From the NCBI GenBank assembly GCA_051294375.1, contig CM119269.1, forward strand, positions 9,912,839 through 9,976,838: a stretch of DNA of 64,000 bases, written 5' to 3'. The position numbers were made by a program, and so were the translations under genes. The stretch comes from Paraspadella gotoi (Eukaryota > Chaetognatha). Shown here piece by piece: positions 12,890 to 24,356 of this stretch; position 1 is the first letter of the stretch; every line of letters begins with the position of its first letter. A model generated the notes under the pieces. That model did not search any database. It had not been told where the DNA came from and was given only the letters and a program-made list of their open reading frames with translations.

Positions 12890-12890
12890 T
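12826..12890. repeat. (CT)n microsatellite upstream of a MAM exon
   Basis: About 62 bp of CT dinucleotides. On the transcribed minus strand it is (GA)n, 25-85 nt before the acceptor of exon 12801-12624. It is the exception to the rule that CT faces acceptors. Confidence 0.97.
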
Positions 12891-13124
12891 GTGTGTCTGT
12901 ATCTATATGTGTCTAACCTGTATGTTTTTCTCTATTTCTTTCTGTCTCTCTGTCTTTTCTTCTCGATCTTTGTATATATTTATGATAGCTTTCAATTCAA
13001 ATCTATCTTATCTTCCAGTATAATTATTAGCGTTCATGTTTAATGAATTCAACAAACAATTTTATTTTCTTAAACATTTCATTGGGCTCGTGAAAATCGG
13101 TCATATTCACAACTAGTACTTTTC

Positions 13125-13130
13125 TTTATT
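13125..13130 (-). terminator. Candidate polyadenylation signal of the TRPM-like gene
   Basis: AATAAA on the minus strand, about 200 nt downstream of the TRPM-like stop codon and inside the host gene's intron. Position only; no transcript evidence. Confidence 0.35.
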
Positions 13131-13329
13131 TTACTCTACATTTAATTTTTTGTTGTGTTTACTTAAATTTGATGGAAACGTAAATAAAAAATAATGTAGG
13201 TGATAGGAAAACCCTGGTCAAAAATATAAATACTTCCACCAAAAAACAAATAGATGATTATAAACTGCCCCGAAAAAAATTGTCAATAAAGATACACAAG
13301 AGTAATAAATTTAGCCATGATATTGCAAG

Positions 13330-16300
13330 TTATAGTAAACCCCCAAAATCTTTGAGGTCAACACTTTCTCCCCTTTCCTTAGATTCATTCTCTTTTCTCT
13401 TAATCGCTATTTTCTTAAGAATTTCCACATCTTTCTTCAAAGTCGTCATCTCGTCCTTTATTTCAATGAGTCTCATGACAATTTTATTAGATTCGTTTGT
13501 CTTCTCTCTGGAATCATTGCTCTGATAGTTTTCTTCGTTCTCTACTTCGTCTTTGTTCAAATTCTGATGCAGCAACTTTTCCCAATTTCTGATAAACTCC
13601 ACCCAATCGAAAATGGGGTTGTCAATTTTGGCCGTTCGCTCTACGTCATCTTTCGAGTTTTGATCACCGGATGTAGTGGTGTTAATTCCGTTAGTTTTTG
13701 AGACACCCCCGTCAATCAAAACGCCATCTCTAGGAATGTCAACAGGAAGTGCCCGAAGATGCAGAGTGGAGGAAGTAAATCGTTCTCCACCCCAGTTGGA
13801 ATAGGATATTTTAATCTTTCTTTTCCTACAACAAGTTTTGTTAAAAATGAGGAGACAAAAAGCCGGAATGTCTATGAACAGCGAAAGCGGGATGGGAAGA
13901 ATCGCTCTCTTGTAATATTCAAAGATGACATTCTTGCGATAAATGTTCCAGTTTTTGTCGGCTTTGCTCTGCACTCGATCGATGCTGTACTGAAAGATGG
14001 CGATCATAAGATTGAGCAAAAGCACAACCGTGATGAGGACGTATATGATTCTGATGAATGGAACGGCGAGCTTGATCACGATCACCCTGTATTGGTAGCG
14101 ATCAAGATCGATCGCTGTGAAATTCGCTCTGTTTAAGACAGATTCGTCGGGAAGATATTCTTCAAAATCCTCGATGAAACTCTCGCCAAACAGATGCCAA
14201 AAGGGATGCGCCATGAGATCGTCGAGAAAGTAGACTATGTCTGACAGGTGCACGTTCCACAGAAAGTCGACGACAGATGCCACGGAGGTGGAATTGACGT
14301 CTCGATTTTCTAAGAAATCCGGCGACACGGTGCGGACGAGCGCTTTGAGCCAAACGGAGTAGGAAATGGAAAAGATGAGGATGTAGAGGAGAATCCGACC
14401 GACGTCGTCCAACATCAAACGGATCATGATGAGTTTGGGTCCGAGTGTTTTGCTCACGGCGAATATTTGTAGAATGCGTAGGAACCAAAGGACGAAGTAA
14501 ATGGAATAGAGATTTAAGACGGAAATGAATGAAGAATCGGAATTAGTAAAAGACGCAAATGCGTAGATCGTCCCTCGATAGATCAATATCGCCATCATGT
14601 AGACAAAGAGGAAAATATCTATTCTGTTCCAAAACGAGTCCAAATATTCTTTGAACCGATTTCCAGTGGAGAATCCCTTTTGGTTCTTGTCCACGTCGCC
14701 GTGATAGAACTGCTTGAATTCGTGAGCGCAGAATGAGATCCAATACCCAATGACCAACAATTCGGTTTGTGAGGGAGTCTCGCGTGAGAAATTAGGATCG
14801 GCTGATAAAATTAAGTAAGCGTAGAGAGAGAGGTAAAGAAAAAAGGAACAGACGTGAAGGGTGAATTTAGTTTCGGGAGTATCGAGGAAGACGAAGGAGT
14901 TGGTGAGACAATCACGAAGAAAATTGGGTGAATCTTCGGGATGTAGTTCGTCGTGAATGACATCCATACTGATTCCGAGTTGCAACAAACGAAGGGATTC
15001 TTTTCTGGTCACGCGATATAACATTTTTTTGTCAAGATCTTCGTCAGTTTTTAAAACAGCTTTAAATTCTGAATACGGTTGTCTGAATTTGAGCTTCTTG
15101 AAGCTAATCATGACAATAAATAGAAGGAGAGCGGCGAAAGCAAGGGGCAAGCCAGTCAACCGAACCGACGGATGAGTAGAGGAAGAGAAAAGGACGATTC
15201 CGGCGAGAAAAGTGAAGAAGGCAAAACAGGCGATGATGCGGTAGAAAAATGGACCCCAATCGCTCAAGGTGCATCTTTGCCAGATGTTGTCCAGATGGGA
15301 GATGCAGACTGGATTTGCCAGGAAATTAGCGTTTTCATCATCCTTTGTGGCGATTTGAAGGATGGAAAGATTTCCTCTAGATTCCATCGTTCGCAGAATC
15401 AAAAACTTTGTGCGAGTTTGACTTCTGTCAAAGCAATTGGCAAGAAGCAACGATGCCTGATCTTCATAGTAATTTGCATAAACGGATCGAGCTTCGTTGG
15501 TCTTTTCATCGGTCAATGGTAGCGTCATCATGGATTTGAGGAAGCTGCTGGCGATTAGCGCATTTGCTATGGGGAAATCACAAAACCTCCAGAAATAATT
15601 GGCGAGAGAGTAATGCTTGTAAAGCGCTGACCAGATAAAGAGATGAAAAAGGAAATCAAAATCTTGATCTCTAATCATTTCCTTTCGTTTTTCATCAGTG
15701 ATTGAAAGAATTTGCTCCGCTAAATGATTTATCCCATGAATGTCTTCTATTTCAGCCTCACAAAAATCTTCGACCAGATTCAGAGTTATTTTGTCAGAAT
15801 TATATAATTCTCGAAAATGCTTGCTCTCAAACTTGTTGAACAGATAGGGTTTATACTTTGCAAGCATTTCCACAAATTTTACATTTCCGCGTTTCATGTA
15901 GGAAACCATGCAATCAGCCAGGTCCTCGTTGCTGAAATGTATATCATTCAGCAATTTCGAAGCGTGATTGAGGCAATCCCATTTTTGACAAAGTTTAAGA
16001 GCGTCTTTTTCCAAATTTTCTTTGCCAATTTGAAGAAAACCATCGAGCACGAGGCGGTGGATTTCGATCTGATCCAAATTTTGCGATTCCGTGACCACAA
16101 TACTTTTAAAATATGTGAGACACTTGGTGAAAAATTCCGATTTTGTATGAATCGACGATGGATAAGAAATATTTATAGTTTTTTTGACGCTTTCGATCGT
16201 TTCTCCAGTGACTTCACTGGCGGAATTCTGCAACAACACAATTATTGAAGCCAACGCATCGGCCAAACCTCCAGAACCTTTGACGACGATGCAAGGAATC

Positions 16301-17316
16301 TTTGCTTCCAACAGATCGACTAAACTCCTCAGTGTCCTTTTCCCTCCTCCAAAGAGCAACGTGACCCGAGGCACTGTGAGATTTTTAAAGTATTGCTTTC
16401 TGAAGGTATCACCATTGCTGTTAGTTTGATCCACCGCAATAAAGTGAGTGTTGTTTTCACAGAGAGGGAAGCTTTGATTCTCGTTATCAAAAGAGACGTT
16501 CTCTATGTTGTTTCCATCATCATCTACAACAGCTCCATCTAATCCTCGCACTTCTTCTAAATCGTACACATCCCCTTTCTCAATCCTCTCCCGCCCAGTG
16601 ATGTTCCTCCAAGTGCAGATCCCCAAACTGGTCGTCTGAACGTTGAGCTCTTCGTTTTCAATGCTGTTTCGTTCGGCATTGAGTTCCGCAAGGGCTTCGT
16701 TGACGACAGAATTGAATGGAGTCGCGTAGCCTTCATTGAGGACCCACGTGTTCTTTGTCATGCAGAAGAGGGACTTGACGACCGACTTCAGATGTACAGA
16801 GAAGACGCTTGGAGGTTTAAAGTGGCCGACGACGTTTACGACTAGACGTGGACGTCGGAGGTCACATCCATCCTTGCTGTGGAGGAAGTCGGAGACTAGT
16901 TCAAAGCACCTCTTGTCAACATCAAGTTGGCGTTGCTTTTTGGCATCAGGTGGGCGCAGCTCATTTGAGTTTGATTGTGGCTTACAGGCCTCCGTTGGGT
17001 GTCTCTCGGTGGCGTCAAGTTGGTGTGGCGCAGTGATGTCACCGCAGAGGCGAAGGAGTTTCGATGGTTTCGTTGGGCAAAACTTGGACCGGAATTTGAC
17101 AAGGTGCCTCGTCGGGGGGATAACGGGGGGTAACTCCGCAGAAGCGCCGCCTTGAGGGGACGGCAAAGCGGCGTAAACTGACTGTGAGTCCGAAGTCGGC
17201 GTGGGATTGACCTCGTCAGCGCCGCTGGTCTCATCTTTTGGCAGCAGCGCAGCGCGTTCCGCCGAGGTTGCGTCGTCGTCGTCGTTGTTGTTGTCGTTGT
17301 TGTGTTTCATTTCCAT
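13330..17316 (-). CDS. TRPM-like cation channel, single exon, 1328 aa
   Basis: Predicted cation channel of the plasma membrane or an internal membrane, in the melastatin TRP family. After an acidic, low-complexity N-terminus, the TRPM homology/SLOG region begins near residue 155 (PRLVVNVVGHF) and continues with GYATPFN near 196, LGICTWRN near 232, LLFGGGKRTLRSL near 325 and GSGGLADAL near 350. Six membrane segments follow: S1 about 815 (TPETKFTLHV..), S2 858, S3 905 (FWNRIDIFLFVYMM), S4-S5 945-985 with SKTLGPKLIMI. The pore loop is near 1033 (HPFWHLFGES) and S6 near 1095. A TRP-helix-like NWNIYRKN..FEYYK..LPIPL is near 1128 and a coiled-coil-like stretch near 1280. There is no NUDT9-type or alpha-kinase domain, so it resembles short TRPM2/4/5/8-like forms. 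The start ATGGAAATG at 17316 has A at -3. The ORF is uninterrupted and lies in an intron of the MAM/LDLa gene, same strand. Confidence 0.93.
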   Translation of the reverse strand: MEMKHNNDNNNDDDDATSAERAALLPKDETSGADEVNPTPTSDSQSVYAALPSPQGGASAELPPVIPPTRHLVKFRSKFCPTKPSKLLRLCGDITAPHQLDATERHPTEACKPQSNSNELRPPDAKKQRQLDVDKRCFELVSDFLHSKDGCDLRRPRLVVNVVGHFKPPSVFSVHLKSVVKSLFCMTKNTWVLNEGYATPFNSVVNEALAELNAERNSIENEELNVQTTSLGICTWRNITGRERIEKGDVYDLEEVRGLDGAVVDDDGNNIENVSFDNENQSFPLCENNTHFIAVDQTNSNGDTFRKQYFKNLTVPRVTLLFGGGKRTLRSLVDLLEAKIPCIVVKGSGGLADALASIIVLLQNSASEVTGETIESVKKTINISYPSSIHTKSEFFTKCLTYFKSIVVTESQNLDQIEIHRLVLDGFLQIGKENLEKDALKLCQKWDCLNHASKLLNDIHFSNEDLADCMVSYMKRGNVKFVEMLAKYKPYLFNKFESKHFRELYNSDKITLNLVEDFCEAEIEDIHGINHLAEQILSITDEKRKEMIRDQDFDFLFHLFIWSALYKHYSLANYFWRFCDFPIANALIASSFLKSMMTLPLTDEKTNEARSVYANYYEDQASLLLANCFDRSQTRTKFLILRTMESRGNLSILQIATKDDENANFLANPVCISHLDNIWQRCTLSDWGPFFYRIIACFAFFTFLAGIVLFSSSTHPSVRLTGLPLAFAALLLFIVMISFKKLKFRQPYSEFKAVLKTDEDLDKKMLYRVTRKESLRLLQLGISMDVIHDELHPEDSPNFLRDCLTNSFVFLDTPETKFTLHVCSFFLYLSLYAYLILSADPNFSRETPSQTELLVIGYWISFCAHEFKQFYHGDVDKNQKGFSTGNRFKEYLDSFWNRIDIFLFVYMMAILIYRGTIYAFASFTNSDSSFISVLNLYSIYFVLWFLRILQIFAVSKTLGPKLIMIRLMLDDVGRILLYILIFSISYSVWLKALVRTVSPDFLENRDVNSTSVASVVDFLWNVHLSDIVYFLDDLMAHPFWHLFGESFIEDFEEYLPDESVLNRANFTAIDLDRYQYRVIVIKLAVPFIRIIYVLITVVLLLNLMIAIFQYSIDRVQSKADKNWNIYRKNVIFEYYKRAILPIPLSLFIDIPAFCLLIFNKTCCRKRKIKISYSNWGGERFTSSTLHLRALPVDIPRDGVLIDGGVSKTNGINTTTSGDQNSKDDVERTAKIDNPIFDWVEFIRNWEKLLHQNLNKDEVENEENYQSNDSREKTNESNKIVMRLIEIKDEMTTLKKDVEILKKIAIKRKENESKERGESVDLKDFGGLL

Positions 17317-17849
17317 ATTTCGCTTTTTGTCTTGAAGCTAAACAAAATGGCAACTCTCATCCACAAGCAATTTACAATTTACAATTTACAATAAAATCAT
17401 AATTTTATTAAATTTAGATAAAAAAAATTTAATATATTTTTCTACGTTAACTTTAACATTAGTTTAGTTTGTTCCATAGATACGGGGTATAAATTGCGGT
17501 AGAACAGTTGATGATTTATAGAATTGATTAATGTCAATGAATAACTTTTCCCGAAAGTTTTCGCTATGATTTGATTAATTGCGAAACTTTTTTCGATTCA
17601 TTGTGTTATGAGATTAGCAAAGAGAATTTGTTTTTATTTCGACAACGATTTTATCTTTAACACAAAACAGACATATTTCGGATTTTATCAGGGCTTTGAT
17701 TTAATTGACACACTAATCGAATTTTCGTCGATCAAAATAAGCAGTTGCTTTTCATATCGATTGCAAATTTGTCCAAACAGAACCGGTTTTGAGAATCTTA
17801 CTGTCTTTCCTTTAAAAACCTGTTTATAACTGGAGAAAACTGTCTTCTG

Positions 17850-17878
17850 TCTCTCTCTCTCTCTCTCTCTCCCTCTCG
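17850..17878. repeat. (CT)n microsatellite beside a donor site
   Basis: CT tract that reads GAGAGA on the minus strand, directly behind the donor AAT|GTGAGT of exon 18041-17888. Confidence 0.95.
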
Positions 17879-17887
17879 CAAACTCAC

Positions 17888-20151
17888 ATTAAAGCTTTCG
17901 AACGCACTGATGGTAAGGCCACCCCGTTGCCACTCCTTCCCCTGATTGCCACTCGTCTCCCACTCGCTAATGGGCGTGGACGAAGAGATGTGACGCGCGG
18001 AGACGCGAAGCGATTTCACGTGATTCCCGTACATGTTGTACCTTGGGGGAGATTTGGGGTGGTTAGGGAAGTTGGTGGTCAGAGGGATGGTGGTTGGCCA
18101 AGCCTAGGAGGCCTTATTTTCCCTTTTTATCTAAAATTCGGAATTAGATTATTTTTTTTAATTAGAAATAAGGTTAAAGGTTAGGATTAGAGATTAGGTT
18201 AAAGAATAGGTTAGTGATTAAGGTTAGTGATTTGGTTTTTTTTATTAGAGTTAGAGATTTGAGTTAGGGATAAGAATTAGAGATTGGTTTATAAGTTTAA
18301 AATTATATTTAGGTTAAACGAAATGGGCCCTTTTCGGAAAAGAGAGCCGGAAAGGTTTTGTGGGCGGGAGATAAGCGGAAAGGAAAAGATAGAGAGAAGA
18401 AAGAAATTGAAAGGAATAAAAATGATAGACAGAAGAAAAAAAAGAAAAGAAGGCAAAGAGAGGAGAAAAGAAAAAGAAAGAAAAAAATTAATAAAATAAA
18501 ACTAAAAAAAAATGTTATTGTTTAGAAATAAATCTAGGACTCAGTCACTCGTTATGAGTCGCTTTATCTTTCAGGACATCGACTCCTTTTTTTATAAAAC
18601 TGATTCTGATAACAATAGATAATTATTATTTATTCAAAAGTAAATAGCGGTAGATGAATTTGTTTCCTTGTGATTACGAATAAACATGATAATACAAAAT
18701 ATGTAGATTTAATATTCGACATCTTGGCACAGAGAAAGGACAGAACAGGATTGAGTTACATAGACAGAGCCGGTCTAAAAGGTAAGTAAATAGAAGCTGA
18801 ATAACTGGAAGCAGCCCTGACGGTTTAGTATGGAATCTGCCGGTTTCTGATGACTTTAAAGGAAACAAAAGACGTTCAAATAAAGGGTAAAAGATTCTAT
18901 TAAATATTGGCTGACTTCTAAAATCTAATTTGTAATAAATCCCCTGTGGCGATATCGATAAAGGCGATGTATTATGATCGATGAGTCCCGGGTTCGAGAC
19001 TCGATGTTAAGACATTATTAATAAGTGTTATAAGAAGATTTTATGGCTCTGGATTAATTATTTTAAATAAAGATTATATTAATTTTATTTCCAAGGGATT
19101 GGAAGCTACAAATATCACAAACAGGGAGATTAGTTCGATAATTTTCAATAGCAATTTTAAAAGGTTTCATTTTAACTCGCTTAATTGTAACCACCCTGTT
19201 TCACGCCCTCGTTTTCACTGTACCAAAAAGTGAAGCAATATCGGCCCGTGTCGCCAACTTCGGTAAAAGTCTGTGAAATGAGAGTCGCGGTTTTGTTTAT
19301 CAGTTGTGAATTGCCGTTGGATTCCAGGTAGAGGTAGTAACCTGCGGGTTTATTTGAAAGCGTCATTTGTGAATAAATATATACCGCTACGCCAACTTTT
19401 TCTCTGCTTACCTCTCCTTCTTTCTATCTCTCTCTCTCTCTTTCACTTTCACACTTTCTCTCAACAATCATCATTTTCTTTACCAACAATAACAACCACA
19501 AAAAAACCGCAAAAACAACAACAACAACAGCAATAACGCCGACCCCATTAATCGCGTGGGTTCCATCAGATTCTCACGCTTCTATTCACATTCACATTTC
19601 GAGACTCGAATCTTCCCTCCCGCCCACGATTGCGCTACAACTCGGAAAATAACAACGACAACAACAACAACAACAACAACAACAGCAACGAACTACCAAA
19701 ACGTATATTGCTCCTTTGCTCCCTTTATTTATAGAAGACCCATACTGACATTCCTGTCCGAAAAAAAAGTAAATTTTTTTTCAGATTTAGTGAATAAAAA
19801 AAAGTTGGCAATAAAAAATACATATTTAAAATGAATAAAATGATTTTTATTCAATATTTTTTAATCGAAAACTTAAAATAGTGAAAAAAGAAATTTTGAA
19901 AATTTCATTATGATATACATAATAATAATGTAATTTTTTTTTTTAATTTGTTTCACTTAATACTGAAAAAAAATGTTTTTAAAAAACTTTATTTTCAAAA
20001 AGCCATTGAAGATAAAAGCCAATTCGCTTTAAAAATAAAACTTAGTTTAAAACATTTAAAATTTAAAATTTTTTTCGGTTCCAACTTCGATGATTACTTT
20101 TCACGTTTCTCAACTTTGACTGGTTTTTCCTTGAGAAAGTACCGCCCAAGA

Positions 20152-20206
<55 letters not shown>

Positions 20207-20365
20207 CTCCCTCCCTCTCCCTCTCACCAAATTCCGAATTGGTGGTGTGATCTCTTGTGGGTCCCGTGCCCACGGTGTGAGTGGCCCCGCGATGTCTCGT
20301 CCAATCAACGTCGTCGTCTTGACTTTGTTGCCACAAACAGAATCCCTCTTCGAAGTTGCACCCAC
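17888..20365 (-). CDS. Three exons encoding most of a MAM domain
   Basis: Exon 20365-20228 (138 nt, phase 1 to 1; acceptor TTCTGCAG, donor G|GTGAGA) encodes GCNFEEGFCLWQQSQDDDVD, then WTRHRG and GPTRDHTTNSEFG. Exon 19341-19224 (118 nt, phase 1 to 2; acceptor CCGCAG, donor TG|GTACAG) encodes GYYLYLESNG...YCFTFW. Exon 18041-17888 (154 nt, phase 2 to 0; acceptor CCCAAG, donor AAT|GTGAGT) encodes YNMYGNHVKSLRV...WETSGNQGKEWQRGG. The joins DHTTNSEFG|GYYLYLES and FTFW|YNMYG are exactly what a MAM needs, and the next in-phase exon is 12801-12624, across the TRPM-containing intron. An LDLa or signal exon should precede 20365 but was not found. Confidence 0.9.
18170..18350 (+). repeat. TTAGGG-variant repeat block with GGAAAA end motif
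   Basis: Degenerate (TTAGGG)-like units (TTAGGATTAGAGATTAGG, GAGTTAGGGATAAG) followed by AAATGGGCCCTTTTCGGAAA. One of five copies in the window that share the order TTAGGG-like array, AT spacer, then a GGGCGCTCT..GGAAAA motif. Confidence 0.6.
18950..19015 (+). mobile_element. Possible tRNA-derived SINE head
   Basis: GTCCCGGGTTCGAGACTC near 18985 has a perfect polymerase III B-box core (GGTTCGAGAC), preceded by TGGCGATATCGATAAAGGCG, which is only roughly A-box-like. No cloverleaf can be folded, so I do not call a tRNA. Confidence 0.35.
20155..20224. repeat. (CT)n microsatellite beside a donor site
   Basis: About 70 bp of CT. On the minus strand it is GAGAGA following donor G|GTGAGAGG of exon 20365-20228. 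Confidence 0.97.
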
Positions 20366-22029
20366 CTGCAGAAAGGGGGAGAGGGTGAGGAGAGGAAGGG
20401 AGGAAAAGGGTAAGTGAGGCTAGCAAAGGGTCAAATCGTTCCGATTGTGGAGCGGGGTTAGTTATAAAAGTTGAAGTAATAGGATTCAGAAAAAAATTTT
20501 ACATACACATTACCATTAGTTTAAACTTGAGGGTAAGTTTTAAACTAATTCTCGCGAGAAAAACAAATTGGCATCATAATCTCAGAGGCTCAACATTTAT
20601 GTTACTTATTCCCTTAACTTAATCTTAGCGGTTAAGCCCTTTTTTCAACCAAATCCATTTAAGCTAATCCTCAACTTAAAATCTCTCATATGTTATACCT
20701 CATATCTTACACTAACCACTAACCAATTTTTAAACCATAAAAAACCAACTTCGTTCCGAATTCAAGATGAAACGGGGATCTTTTGGAAAATATGGCCAGT
20801 AAAGGATGGAAATATGAGATGGGTGGAGTCGGGGGGAGGAGGACGAAGATTGAATGTTGTGTTGTTATGATGAGATGACACAATTTGACAAAAGATTCTG
20901 TGATGAATTCCTGTCCATTATCATTTTATGATATCGGAAAGTCAGTGAGACCTCGAGGTTATTTGTAGTAGAATGTGTCCGAATGGTACTGTCCGTTAAT
21001 ACAAGCTTACTGCTCCTATACCAGAACAAAAATTTGAATTAATTATCACTATAACACCATTATTTATAGATTAGATAATCTTTGAAATCATTTATTTAGG
21101 CATATACGCAGGACAATAAGAAACAACCTCATATTTTTAGCTACAAGACTTTTATAATGAATTACTACTTCTTTTTAAAATTATCTACTTACCTTGTTCA
21201 ATTTTTCAATTTTTTAATTGATTTAATCATAATCTATTGAATGAATACCAATACTGAATAGCAACCATTTTGTTCCCGCTTAATTATTCAATCGATCACT
21301 ACTTGAAATAATCAAATTTTAGTATTAAGATAATTAGCATATTTTTTATATGCGATTTTTAAAATGCTTGGCAATAAGAAACCACATTTTTTTTATTATA
21401 GTCGAGCGCTACAGGGTCACGATCAACCGCTAAATAAAATGAGCGAATTTTCCTCCCAGGGACCTCAGCTGCAACCAGAAAAGATTTTACTTTTTCAACA
21501 AAAAAAAATTGTCATTTAAAAATTTTTCAGTCAGAATAAAATGGATGAAGTTTTAAAATATTTTTCGTCGTCAAAAGGAGACGACAACGACAACGACGAC
21601 GACGACGACGACGCACGACGGAACACCCTTCATGTCGCTCCTTTAATTATTCGTTGTTGTTGTTGTTGTTGTTTTCAAGTGTTCACCCAAATATCTCCGG
21701 GTTGTCCTTTACGGCCTTATTTTCCATGAACGCCCCATTTTATCCTAAATTAAAGGTTAATTTTTTAGTTGCGCCGCGAGTACTCCTGGAGCAACTCTAT
21801 AAATCACTTTTGGGAGGGTCGGTCGGTCGGTCTGTCCCACTTAAGTTAAAAATGCATATAATTTGCCTATAGTTGGTATCTCATTCGTTAATTCCTAAAA
21901 CTATACGGAATAAAATACAGCTAATAAAGTTATTGTCATGTCATGTCACGTCATATCATGTCCCAAAAAATACACATGATAAAAGAGTCACTGTGGCGCA
22001 ACATATTTGAATGACCGTTCTTGTTAAGT

Positions 22030-22320
22030 TAGAGATTAAAGTAAAATATTAGAGTAAAAGATTAGAATAATGATTAGGTTAGTGATTAAGGTTAGGGCCT
22101 TGGATTGTGATTAGGGTTAGGGATTGAGGTTCGGGACTAGCATTTATGGTTTAGGGTTGAGGATTAGGTTAGAGTTAGGGATTAAGGATACGGATTAGGG
22201 TTAGGGATTAGTTTATAAAATTAAAAAATACAATTTAATTCAAATATTAAATTAAATATTAAATATCAAATTCTAAGAAAAACGAAGATAAAAGAGGCAC
22301 TCTCGGAAAAGAGCGCCGCC
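22030..22320 (+). repeat. TTAGGG-variant block ending in a hairpin motif
   Basis: Several near-perfect telomere-type units (GATTAGGGTTAGGGATT) followed by an AT-rich spacer and GGCACTCTCGGAAAAGAGCG. The last part is an almost perfect stem, GGCACTCT / AGAGCGCC around CGGAAA. Confidence 0.7.
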
Positions 22321-22515
22321 CAAATGAGGACATTTGTGGTCGTGTGAGTCGCGACGAAAGAATAGTTCAGAAGACGATGACGACGATAATAACGACGACG
22401 ATAATAGTGACAAGGACGACGACGGTAAACAACAACAACGACAACAACAAGCAACGACAGAATTCTTTGCCAGCTCAAACAGTACAAACCGTTGAGAGTT
22501 GGGTAATATATTGAT

Positions 22516-22516
<1 letters not shown>

Positions 22517-22573
<57 letters not shown>

Positions 22574-22585
22574 AGAGAGAGAAGA
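22517..22585. repeat. (GA)n microsatellite
   Basis: GA dinucleotides interrupted by GAAGA. Not next to any recognised exon. Confidence 0.95.
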
Positions 22586-23339
22586 AGAGGTCAGAGTCAA
22601 TTTTCAATTCCATGAAGCTCTTTAAATAAACTTAAAATATGAGTTAGATAATAAGAAAAAACCTAAGATTGTTAATTTCAATAATTCATGGCATTTGTAC
22701 ATTCATTCAACCTCTCCATAACTTAATATTGTCAAATGCAAGCATCAGGTTTTTCTTCACTGCGCTGCTGCTGCCCACCAATGCTGCAACCAATGACGCT
22801 CTTTCGATACCAACGCCCTCTCCCCCCCGTCTTCTAGACGCCACCGCTTTGCTCATTAAGAAAATAATTAGATCGATTTTTTATTCTTTTTTCTTTTTTA
22901 ATATTTAGGATTTAATTACATCGCGAAAAGAAAAAAAAACATTTTTTTTCTTATTTCGCCTTAAAATTTTTCATTGATTCCACATTTTCTATTTATCTCC
23001 AGATTTAATTCAAAGATTTTCTTTCTTTTTTTTCGTTTCCCGCTGTTTTATTTATTTTCGTTTTTTATTAAATTTTCTTTTTACACACTTTATTTATTTA
23101 TTTATTTATTTATTTATTTTTCAATAAATTTTATTTTTTTTATCCTTGGAATTGGAAAAGAAAAATTCGTTTTCCTCGGCCGATTTTTTTTCTCGGCAAA
23201 TCCGCCGGTTATCCTATTACCGATTGGCATATTTCCTAAAATATTTTATATTTTTTTCCGTCAAATGGAAATCATACATTTTCGACCGATCACTATCCTC
23301 CAAGCCACAGTACTAAGTCTACTGTCAGCTCATAATCTA

Positions 23340-23590
23340 CTCCATTGATGCGACTCAAATTTCTAATTTCCAGCACTTCTACTATTACTCTTGGAGATTT
23401 CCAGCAGTTTGGCTTCGCATTTACAGTTCCACCACTTCGACTCCTCGTTCTGATTTCCATGGTACTTCCACTCCTATTCAAAATTTCCACAACTTCAACT
23501 CCTCTTTAAGGATTTCCTCCACTTCGGCGCCTATTCCATGATTCCACTACTTCGTCTCTTCTTTCAGAATTCCACTACTTCGACTTTCGC
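23340..23590 (+). repeat. Degenerate minisatellite, TTCCAxxACTTC units
   Basis: Irregular repeats of a unit of roughly 35-45 bp containing TTTCCAxxACTTCxACTCCT recur at least six times. The translations are not conserved between units. Confidence 0.6.
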
Positions 23591-24356
23591 CGGTTTCATA
23601 TCCGGGTGACGTTTTCCAAACGATGACTGACGTTCGAAGTAAACAAAGGCGCAATTTATCGGGGAAAAGCTTGGGGACGCGACGAAGACATCGAAGAAAA
23701 GGACAAAAGAGAACAAAAAATGAGAACAAAAAAGGAGAACAAAAAGGGAAGGAGAGCAAAAAAGGAGAACGAAACGACAAAGAACAAAAAAAGGAAAACG
23801 AGAAGGGAGAGAAGCGAAAAAGCATGGAGAAAAAAATGACAAAGAAGAACAAAAAGGGAAAGGAGAACAAAAAAATCAGAACAAAAATGAGAATAAAATG
23901 ACAAAGAAGAACAAAAAATTCAAATATAAGTGACAAAACGAGAGAAAATACAAAAAGACAAATCGGGACAAGTAAAGAAGACAACAAAATCAAAAACGAA
24001 AAAAAGGAGAAAATTGGGAAAAATAAAAAAAAAAAGGAATTAATTCGAGTAGGATTAAACGGGCCATAGAAAAAAAGCTTACAAAGGAACACATACGCGT
24101 GCACATCCCTAGGGAAATATATAAATACATATGTGCAGATGAAAAAAAGCGGTTGAAAAAAGTTTGGGTTTCCCATCTGAAAAAAAAAAACTCTAAAGGA
24201 TTTCCGCGGAAGAAATCCATTAGAGAATAAACAAAAAACAAAAGACACAGAAGAAAAAATGAATTAGGAAAAGAAAAAATGAAAAAAAAAGAAAATAAGG
24301 AAATAAACAAAAACTTAGAACGAAACTCGTTTTTTCCGCCTGCGGAAAATTCGTTT

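Larger units (their letters stand above)
20366..24356. other. Non-coding, repeat-rich stretch
   Basis: No supported gene. Contents: a degenerate TTAGGG-type block with end motif at about 20.52-20.79 kb, a GAC/GTT triplet patch near 21.59-21.67 kb, a second and stronger TTAGGG block at 22.03-22.32 kb, GAC triplets at 22.38-22.43 kb, a GA tract at 22.52-22.59 kb, TTTA repeats near 23.1 kb, a degenerate minisatellite at 23.34-23.59 kb and an A/G-rich tract at 23.64-24.35 kb. A plus-strand frame at 22669-22908 has a short hydrophobic start but no splice or domain support. Confidence 0.6.

Noticed and set aside
18941-19015. Functional tRNA gene
   Set aside because: Only the B-box fits; acceptor and anticodon stems cannot be folded.
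18170-22320. True telomere or chromosome end
   Set aside because: TTAGGG units are degenerate, short and internal, occur in both orientations, and have a shared non-telomeric end motif.
22669-22908. Plus-strand 79-codon frame with a signal-like start
   Set aside because: No donor, no downstream exon and flanking low-complexity sequence; the hydrophobic part may be chance.
23547-24310. Phe/Leu-rich 233-codon minus frame and Lys/Glu-rich plus frame
   Set aside because: Both are translations of an A/G-rich low-complexity tract without splice or domain support.
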